A stretch of 50,033 nucleotides of DNA, taken from positions 1-50,033 of the forward strand of contig CALLWB010000035.1 of the NCBI GenBank assembly GCA_938016265.1, given 5' to 3'. Below the pieces are notes generated by a model. That model was not told the origin of the DNA and ran no database searches. It worked only from the letters and a program-made list of their open reading frames with translations. A program made the position numbers and the translations under genes. This document shows positions 44,055 to 50,033 of this stretch, one piece after another. The stretch's first letter is position 1. Each line of letters starts with the position of its first letter. This DNA is from an uncultured Saprospiraceae bacterium. GTDB lineage: Bacteria; Bacteroidota; Bacteroidia; Chitinophagales; Saprospiraceae.

Positions 44055-44354
44055 TCAATTCCCATAGTCAAGCACATCCTCCACAAACGCTGGCTTCCGC
44101 TCCTTTTTGGCTCGTTTTGGGCGATCCTTCCCATAGTTTTCCGTCCAATTAGCCAAAAGAGAAACCACCTTAAAACAAACAACAATCAGAACATTCACCA
44201 ACACAAAAGTACCAATATAAGTCCCCAATTCCTGTGGTTCACTAATATTCATCGCCGCACCTAATAAAGAAACAGGCCATAAAATAAAGGCGATACATAG
44301 CAAAATGTACACCGGGATCAATAAAACGATACTTGTAATAAATCTGAATAACAT
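44055..44354 (-). CDS. Small two-helix membrane protein, family member 2
   Basis: A 99-residue protein with hydrophobic segments at about 5-35 and 46-68 and a basic cytoplasmic stretch (GKDRPKRAKKERKPAF) before the tail VEDVLDYGN. The tail and the LLANW element align with members 1 and 3. Function unknown. It lies between the two relatives in a three-gene leftward group. Confidence 0.72.
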   Translation of the reverse strand: MLFRFITSIVLLIPVYILLCIAFILWPVSLLGAAMNISEPQELGTYIGTFVLVNVLIVVCFKVVSLLANWTENYGKDRPKRAKKERKPAFVEDVLDYGN

Positions 44355-44360
44355 TGTTTG

Positions 44361-44420
44361 ACTATTAATTATTCTTAGTTATTAAAGCGGACTCCGCTAT
44401 AGCGTAGTCAACTATTAATT
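44361..44420. repeat. Short palindrome flanked by 10-base direct repeats
   Basis: ACTATTAATT occurs at 44361-44370 and again at 44411-44420. Between them lies a near-perfect palindrome GACTCCGCTATAGCGTAGTC and a small AGCGG-ACT-CCGCT hairpin. Direct repeats around a palindrome resemble a tiny insertion with a target duplication, but it could also be the terminator or regulatory element between members 3 and 2. Confidence 0.4.
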
Positions 44421-44501
44421 GCCTTTTCGAATCTACAAAGTTCTAGCTCCAGCCAAGTGATGTATAAACTTAGTCGTTCATTCAAAATCAACCTCCCTAC
44501 T

Positions 44502-44771
44502 TCATTCAAAATCAAGAATATCCTCTGCTTCGATGAATTTTTGCACCTTCCTATCCGCCCATTTTCCAATCTCCATGGCTAATTTGATACACCCCATAAG
44601 CAACAATAAACTTCCCATAATACAGCAAATCAATAATCCAATCCCAAGCCAAGTCGAAGTACTCCAAGTACTTACCGCAAAGGAAATAAATAGAATAAAA
44701 GCAATTAGTGAGCCCGTCATTAAAAATAGAACCGGTGTCAAAAACAAAATCCCAAAAAACATCCTTATCAT
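44502..44771 (-). CDS. Small two-helix membrane protein, family member 3
   Basis: An 89-residue protein with two hydrophobic segments (about 5-33 and 38-65), then MEIGKWADRKVQKFIEAEDILDFE. The IEAEDILD.E tail is nearly identical to that of member 1 (IEAEDILDRE). It is the first of the three leftward genes, separated from member 2 by 147 bases that contain a palindromic element. Divergent from the radical SAM gene. Function unknown. Confidence 0.72.
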   Translation of the reverse strand: MIRMFFGILFLTPVLFLMTGSLIAFILFISFAVSTWSTSTWLGIGLLICCIMGSLLLLMGCIKLAMEIGKWADRKVQKFIEAEDILDFE

Positions 44772-44876
44772 ATCTAATTGTTGAGTTATTAGGTATATTG
44801 AGCCATTAAATTAGAAAAATAACCAAGGAACTCAATAACTTAGTAACCCAATAACTTAACATTAACAAAGCAAAAA

Positions 44877-47060
44877 TTGAAAATACTCCTTTGCACGCCA
44901 CCACTGACCCAACTAAATACCCCATATCCCGCAACAGCTTACCTAAAAGGGTTTCTAAAACAAAGAAACTATGATGTAAACCAAGCAGATCTTGGGATCG
45001 AAATGATCCTCAAACTATTTTCAAAACAAGGCCTGCAACAAATATTCGAAGAAGCATCCAAAAGACACGCCTTAGAAATAACAGAAAATTCCAGTAGGAT
45101 ACTGCATCTTAAAGATAGTTATTTACAGACTATCGATCAAGTCATCCGATTTCTGCAAAACAAAGACCAAACCCTAGCTTACAAAATAACAAGCGGCGAT
45201 TTCCTACCGCAAGCCGCTCGGTTCAAGCATATGGACGAATTAGATTTTGCTTTTGGAACGATGGGCATTCAGGATAAAGCCCGATTTTTAGCTACTATGT
45301 ACCTAGAGGATCTAGGCGATTTGATCATAGAAACGATAAGTCCACATTTCGGTTTTAGCAGATATGCAGAATCCCTCGCCATGTCCGCTACCCACTTTGA
45401 GCCCATTGAAGAAGCCCTGCAGCAACCCTCCACCTTAATCGACCAAATTCTGCTTGAAGTGCTAGCGCAACACCTACAAAAAACAAAACCAGATGTGGTG
45501 GGTTTTACCGTCCCTTTTCCTGGCAATTTATACGGCGCATTGACCTGCGCGAAATACATCAAAGAACATCATCCAGCCATCAAAATCCTACTGGGAGGTG
45601 GCTACGTCAATACCGAGCTAAGAGACCTGACCGAATCCGCCCTTTTCCAATACGTCGATTTTGTAACTTTAGATGATGGCGAAAGCCCGATCCTCAAAAT
45701 TCTGGAACATCTGGAAGGCAAAAGATCGAAGGAGGAGTTACAACGTACTTTCCTTACGGAGAATAATGCCGTCCAAAAAATAGACGGCAACGCAAACACC
45801 GATATCCCACATACCGAAATTGGCACTCCCGATTATTCAGACCTTCCACTAAAAAGCTACCTCTCTGTCCTTGAAATGTTGAATCCTATGCACCGACTTT
45901 GGAGCGACGGCCGCTGGAATAAGCTGACTATCGCACACGGTTGCTATTGGAAACGTTGCTCTTTCTGTGATATCACGCTCGACTATATCTCCAGGTACGA
46001 AGAAGCTCCCGCAAAATTGTTAGTCGACCGAATCGAACAAATCATCGAGCAAACCGGAGAAACTGGATTTCACTTTGTCGATGAAGCCGCTCCGCCGCTT
46101 GCCCTTCGCGATTTGGCCATTGAGTTGATCAAAAGAGACGTGTCGATTTCCTGGTGGACCAATATCCGCTTCGAAAAAACATTTACCCCTGATTTGTGCC
46201 GATTGTTGGCTGCTTCAGGATGTATAGCGGTTTCTGGAGGATTGGAAGTTGCTTCCGATCGATTACTGGCATTGATGGAGAAGGGCGTGACGATTGATCA
46301 GGTAGCCCGGATTACGTATGGATTTACGGAGGCGGGGATTATGGTGCATGCTTATTTGATGTACGGTTTTCCTACGCAGACGGCCCAAGAAACGGTAGAT
46401 TCACTAGAAGTCGTCCGCCAGTTGTTTGAAAATGGCTGCATCCAATCGGCCTTCTGGCATCGATTTTCAATGACTGCCCACAGTCCAGTCGGCAAAAATC
46501 CAGAAAAATACCAGGTAGAAAAAATCGGTCCCGAACAAGGCCCCTTTGCCAACAACGATTTGATCCACGAAGATCCGCTAGGCGCAAATCATGCACTGTT
46601 TTCTGATGGACTTAAAAAGGCACTATTCAATTATATGCATGGCGTCGCTATGGAGCTAGAACTAGGGGAGTGGTTTGACTTCGAAACCCCACCAGTCAGC
46701 ATCCCTACAAACCAAATCGAACAAGCCATTATCCAAGGCTTCAAACCCGACGAGGATTGCATGAACTACCGCCTATACTGGCTAGGAGGATTGCCTGAAG
46801 CAGAACAAATCGACGAAGAAACCGCCCAATTCACCTTCTACACCAAAACCGACCACCTAATCAGCGAAATTTCCATCCCAATGGCCAACATGCTAGGAGG
46901 AATACTACCTACCCTAACCATACAAAAAAACACCACCACCACCTTACTCCACTTCGCCAACAAATACGAAGAAGCCACCAACTATCCATTCTCCGGCTTC
47001 CTCCATTCCGACCTCTGGCTACAACTCCGACAACTAGGCCTAATTCTCATCAGAATATAA
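44877..47060 (+). CDS. B12-binding radical SAM protein
   Basis: A 727-residue enzyme starting at TTG (LKILLCTPPLTQLNTPYPATAYL, the usual start of this group). The N-terminal part contains a cobalamin-binding-type Rossmann domain (about 195-275: KPDVVGFTVPFPGNLYGA ... ILLGGGYVNTEL ... DDGE). The radical SAM core (about 345-560) has the cluster-binding segment AHGCYWKRCSFCD, a CX4CX2C spacing rather than CX3CX2C, then GFHFVDEAAPP, SISWWTNIRFEKTF and CIAVSGGLEVASDRLLALMEKGV. The C-terminal 170 residues are beta-rich and of no family I recognise. The enzyme likely methylates or otherwise modifies an unknown substrate using a [4Fe-4S] cluster. It is a single gene, divergent from the small membrane protein genes. 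Confidence 0.9.
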   Translation: MKILLCTPPLTQLNTPYPATAYLKGFLKQRNYDVNQADLGIEMILKLFSKQGLQQIFEEASKRHALEITENSSRILHLKDSYLQTIDQVIRFLQNKDQTLAYKITSGDFLPQAARFKHMDELDFAFGTMGIQDKARFLATMYLEDLGDLIIETISPHFGFSRYAESLAMSATHFEPIEEALQQPSTLIDQILLEVLAQHLQKTKPDVVGFTVPFPGNLYGALTCAKYIKEHHPAIKILLGGGYVNTELRDLTESALFQYVDFVTLDDGESPILKILEHLEGKRSKEELQRTFLTENNAVQKIDGNANTDIPHTEIGTPDYSDLPLKSYLSVLEMLNPMHRLWSDGRWNKLTIAHGCYWKRCSFCDITLDYISRYEEAPAKLLVDRIEQIIEQTGETGFHFVDEAAPPLALRDLAIELIKRDVSISWWTNIRFEKTFTPDLCRLLAASGCIAVSGGLEVASDRLLALMEKGVTIDQVARITYGFTEAGIMVHAYLMYGFPTQTAQETVDSLEVVRQLFENGCIQSAFWHRFSMTAHSPVGKNPEKYQVEKIGPEQGPFANNDLIHEDPLGANHALFSDGLKKALFNYMHGVAMELELGEWFDFETPPVSIPTNQIEQAIIQGFKPDEDCMNYRLYWLGGLPEAEQIDEETAQFTFYTKTDHLISEISIPMANMLGGILPTLTIQKNTTTTLLHFANKYEEATNYPFSGFLHSDLWLQLRQLGLILIRI

Positions 47061-47430
47061 TCGGCATATCAAATCTACCCCCAAATCACTTCTATAAATG
47101 ATGGGAATTATCAACAGAAAATTAAGAATACATAAATAAATCGTAATCCTGCGACACAAGTGGATACCCAATTACAGCTGGATTAAAGAAGCAACCAAGC
47201 GGGATCGATTATTTAACTCAAAGGTACAATTGTAATAAAATTACAAGGGAGTTAAGGGAAGAACGGTGTAGAAGGCCGTTATTATATTTTCGTAGGAAAA
47301 CTGGGCGGCTTCCGCTGGGCGGCTTCCGCTGGGCGGCTTCCGCTGGGCGGCTTCCGCTGGGCCGGCTTCAGGTTGTTTTTCAGCAACCGGAAAAAATGAA
47401 CATACTCCATAAGAAACAACCCCTCCCGAT
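47061..47430. other. Intergenic region between convergent genes, with a tandem repeat
   Basis: No ORF. It contains the 14-base tandem repeat at 47303-47369 and, immediately after, a small GC-rich hairpin (GGTTG ... CAACC, about 47371-47389). No clear T-run terminator was found. Confidence 0.5.
47303..47369. repeat. 14-base tandem repeat, four full copies plus a partial
   Basis: GGGCGGCTTCCGCT is repeated exactly at 47303, 47317, 47331 and 47345, then continues as GGGCCGGCTTC from 47359. The unit is much richer in G and C than its surroundings. It lies between the radical SAM and the adhesin genes. Confidence 0.95.
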
Positions 47431-50033
47431 TTATCGCACTAAAGTAACATCCCCCTTATACAAAACCCGAGTCCCATCAATAAACTCCACTTCAGCAAAA
47501 TAAACAAACACCCCAGGATTCAAACGCTTCCCTTTCAAGGTCCCGTCCCATCCTTGCGTTATATCGTTTGTAGCGAAATTTTCTTGAATAAAGGTCAATT
47601 CTCCCCAACGATCAAATATCCGTAACTCCACAATCTGAGCAACGCTCGGCCCAGAAAAAATCGTAAACAAATCATTCGTCCCATCATTATTCGGAGAAAA
47701 AGCATTTGGAATATAAACATCCCTATTTGCTGCAATTTCAACCAACACTTCATCTGTTGCCGTGCAGCCATTTTCATCCGTCACTAGCACCACATAAACC
47801 ACCGATTCCAATGGCTGAATTATCAATGGATCCGGGCAACCTAGCAAAGAATCAACCGGTTCGCAAACCAAATAATCACCAGGACTCCAGCTCCATGAAA
47901 CAGGCGTCAGACTATTCGTAGAAGCATCGAGCTGACCATTTTCTCCGAGCTGCAGAGAAACATCTAGGCCAGCATCCACCAGCAATTCCGTGGGCTCATT
48001 GATGAAGACAGATCGCTCAATTTCACAACCATCCGCATCCTGGACAATTAGCAGATAATCACCTGCAGTGAGTCCGGTGTAAATAGTATCGACGCCAAAA
48101 GATGGACTATTCAACGCGAAAAGATAAGGCGGATTTCCACCACTCGTTTCTGTAATTTGTAAACTGCCACCAGCATCCCCATAACAAACATTATCCTCTT
48201 GCGCATAACTGACATCAATTGGAGGCGGTTGGTTGATAGGAGTTTGTATTACTTGTTGACAACCGTTTGAATCAGTTACCGTAACCGTGAAATTGCCAAC
48301 TGGAAGCCCATTGGCTGACTGTGTTGATGCACCAGTATTCCATAAATAAGAATAACTTGGAATCCCGCCGGAAACCTGCACCGTAGCACGTCCATCCACT
48401 TCCCCCCAACAAGTCAAATCTTCCGAATCAATGGATAGTTGAATAGCATCTGGGCTATCGATAGTAATAGCAATAGGCCCTAAATAACAACCATTCCCGT
48501 CTGCTATCTCAAGCGAGTGAACACCTGCCGATAAGCCAGAAATTGTATTTTGTGAGCTTGGTGTTCCTGAATCCCACGTATAAAAATAGGGTGGGGTACC
48601 TCCTACAGGATTTACAGTGGCAATACCATCCGCTATACCAAAACAGGAAACGGGAACGGTAGTGGAATTCGCCCCCAAACCAAGCGGATCAGGCGTCGGA
48701 ATAAGAATTGATCCTGCCCAAGAACAAGAATTATTATCAATAATAGTAACGTCATGCAATCCAGCAGAAAGGAAAGAGGCAGATACGCCAATCTCCCCAT
48801 TATCCCAGGCATACGTATAAGGAGGAGCACCTCCTGCTACTTGCACTAGCGCTTGACCATCTGCTCCTCCAAAGCAAGAAACCCCAGATAATAATTGAGG
48901 CTGGCCACTTAAAGCATTCGGCTCTAATATTGTAGCACTCCTGGCAATTGAACATCCATTCCAGTCGGTGATGGAGACCTGATATCCACCAGGCGATAAA
49001 TTATTTATTGTGGAAGTAGTTTGACCAGTATTCCAATAGAAAGAATAAGGAGCAGTTCCTCCCGATGGTAAAACTGAAACATTCCCGTCGTTATTCCCAT
49101 TGCATAAGATATCACTCGACAAAATCGAAGCAACTCCTAGTGCTGCTGGCTCGTAAATAGTTACTTGACCGAGGGAAGAACAGTTGTTGGCATCAGTCAC
49201 TGAAACAAAGTGAATCCCAACATCTAAAGAACTTGCTACGGAGGTGTTTTCTCCATTATCCCAAACATAAGTATAAGGCGATGTCCCGCCAGAAGTAACT
49301 GCAGAAGCTTGCCCATTTGCATACCCAAAACAACTAACTGAATCAGTTTGTACAGTCGTCACATCTAAAGGCACAGGCTCCAAAATTTGAAGACTCAATA
49401 CACTCGTACAGCCATTTACATCAGAAGTGGTGATGGTATGCTGACCAAGAGTTAGACTATTTGAAAAATTTGTAGTGGTGCCATTATCCCAAAGGTAAGC
49501 ATACGGTGGTGTGCCACCTGTTGTGCTAATCGTAGCCGAACCATCAGAAGCTCCAAAGCAAGAAATGGTCGTTGTATTTTGAATAGTGCTACTTAGGAAT
49601 GCCGGCTCAAAAACCTGCCCGTTCCCAGCAATCAAACACCCATTGTCATCCGTCGCCGTAAAAGCATAAACGCCAGCCGCCAAATTGCTAATCATCGCAT
49701 CTGTCTCTCCATTATCCCAAACAAACAAATAAGGAGTTGTCCCTCCAGAAATGTTGACAGCAATACTTCCATCCTGCCCCGAAAAACAAGAAACAGAATC
49801 AACTGTTAAACTAACAATCCCAAGGGCTGTAGGCTCAGAAATTGTAGTTTGCAAAACGGTTTGACATCCATTTTGATCCGTTATTGTTGCTTGGTGAATA
49901 GCAGCATTTAATCCAGTTGCGGTAGTCGTTGATTCTCCATTATCCCAAAGGAAAGAGTAGGGCATTGTTCCGCCAGTAGCGGTAAGAACTCCTTGTCCAT
50001 CAGACAACCCAAAACAAGAAACTGCAGTCAAAG
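47431..50033 (-). CDS. SprB-repeat adhesin with gliding-motility C-terminal domain (5' end outside the window)
   Basis: At least 867 codons are visible and the frame continues past the right edge. Nine SprB-type repeats of about 75 residues cover the first 690 residues, each with VSCFG..DG.A.V...GGT.PY.Y.WDNG ... L.AG.H.VT.TD.NGC ... I.EP. These Cys-containing beta domains occur in surface adhesins moved by the gliding apparatus. A PKD-like domain (LDASTNSLTPVSWSWSPG) and finally a type B sorting/gliding domain (VYIPNAFSPNNDGTNDLF ... LRIFDRWGELTF ... GWDGTLKGKRLNPGVFVYFAEVEF) follow. It is secreted by T9SS and attached to the surface. The true start and the remaining repeats lie beyond 50033. 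No terminator was found downstream. Confidence 0.95.
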   Translation of the reverse strand, partial: LTAVSCFGLSDGQGVLTATGGTMPYSFLWDNGESTTTATGLNAAIHQATITDQNGCQTVLQTTISEPTALGIVSLTVDSVSCFSGQDGSIAVNISGGTTPYLFVWDNGETDAMISNLAAGVYAFTATDDNGCLIAGNGQVFEPAFLSSTIQNTTTISCFGASDGSATISTTGGTPPYAYLWDNGTTTNFSNSLTLGQHTITTSDVNGCTSVLSLQILEPVPLDVTTVQTDSVSCFGYANGQASAVTSGGTSPYTYVWDNGENTSVASSLDVGIHFVSVTDANNCSSLGQVTIYEPAALGVASILSSDILCNGNNDGNVSVLPSGGTAPYSFYWNTGQTTSTINNLSPGGYQVSITDWNGCSIARSATILEPNALSGQPQLLSGVSCFGGADGQALVQVAGGAPPYTYAWDNGEIGVSASFLSAGLHDVTIIDNNSCSWAGSILIPTPDPLGLGANSTTVPVSCFGIADGIATVNPVGGTPPYFYTWDSGTPSSQNTISGLSAGVHSLEIADGNGCYLGPIAITIDSPDAIQLSIDSEDLTCWGEVDGRATVQVSGGIPSYSYLWNTGASTQSANGLPVGNFTVTVTDSNGCQQVIQTPINQPPPIDVSYAQEDNVCYGDAGGSLQITETSGGNPPYLFALNSPSFGVDTIYTGLTAGDYLLIVQDADGCEIERSVFINEPTELLVDAGLDVSLQLGENGQLDASTNSLTPVSWSWSPGDYLVCEPVDSLLGCPDPLIIQPLESVVYVVLVTDENGCTATDEVLVEIAANRDVYIPNAFSPNNDGTNDLFTIFSGPSVAQIVELRIFDRWGELTFIQENFATNDITQGWDGTLKGKRLNPGVFVYFAEVEFIDGTRVLYKGDVTLVR

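Noticed and set aside
47303-47369. CRISPR array at the tandem repeat
   Set aside because: The repeats are directly adjacent with no spacers and only 14 bases long, and no cas gene is in the window.

Overview
The window looks like a chromosomal segment of a free-living, AT-rich Bacteroidota, probably a Saprospiria/Lewinella-like lineage (inference). The evidence is several secreted proteins with type IX secretion (T9SS) C-terminal sorting domains (1-138, 12358-13641, 19900-23169, 40737-41864, probably 7099-8799), a SprB-repeat adhesin with a gliding-motility C-terminal domain (47431-end), lipoproteins with Cys lipoboxes, a DUF3810 protein, and promoters of the Bacteroidota form TTTG-N17-20-TAnnTTTG. 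I found no rRNA, tRNA, CRISPR array, transposase or phage genes.

Layout. 0-3.7 kb: tail of a T9SS protein (with an in-frame stop), a class V aminotransferase, a dihydroceramide/sphingolipid desaturase strikingly like the animal DEGS family, and a membrane-anchored M15-like protein. 4-5.5 kb: two tandem paralogous lipoproteins with a decayed third copy between them. 5.5-16.6 kb: alpha/beta hydrolase, GNAT acetyltransferase, T9SS protein, DUF389 membrane protein, L,D-transpeptidase, AraC regulator, YCF48-like T9SS protein, lipocalin-like lipoprotein, GH31 glucosidase. 16.7-23.2 kb: M16 peptidase and a very large T9SS reprolysin-like metalloprotease. 23.6-26.9 kb: YbbA/YbbP-type ABC transporter. 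27-29.4 kb: NB-ARC/TPR STAND protein. 30-33.5 kb: Ppx/GppA phosphatase, DNA polymerase IV, and a TPR-like protein. 34.9-41.9 kb: dynamin-like GTPase, class A PBP, DUF3810 protein, PHB-depolymerase-like T9SS esterase. 43.7-47 kb: three small paralogous membrane proteins and a B12-binding radical SAM enzyme. 47.4 kb to the end: SprB-repeat adhesin.

The most unusual content is non-coding. About 1.4 kb (42.2-43.65 kb) has no credible ORF, but starts at a good Bacteroidota promoter, contains at least ten perfect or near-perfect short hairpins (several capped by UUCG or GNRA tetraloops), and ends in an excellent intrinsic terminator. I interpret it as a large, ornate structured non-coding RNA. A second gene-free stretch (33.7-34.79 kb) also runs from a near-consensus promoter to an intrinsic terminator and may be another long non-coding transcript. 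A GC-rich structured island lies at 29.75-29.90 kb. A short hairpin-forming repeat recurs at gene ends (about 1.67, 2.9, 16.74 and 39.6 kb).

Functionally the window mixes envelope biology (lipid desaturation, PBP, L,D-transpeptidase, lipoproteins, secreted proteases, adhesin) with isolated housekeeping genes. Few multi-gene operons are evident: the ABC pair, ppx-dinB, esterase-DUF3810, GNAT-hydrolase, and the three small membrane proteins.
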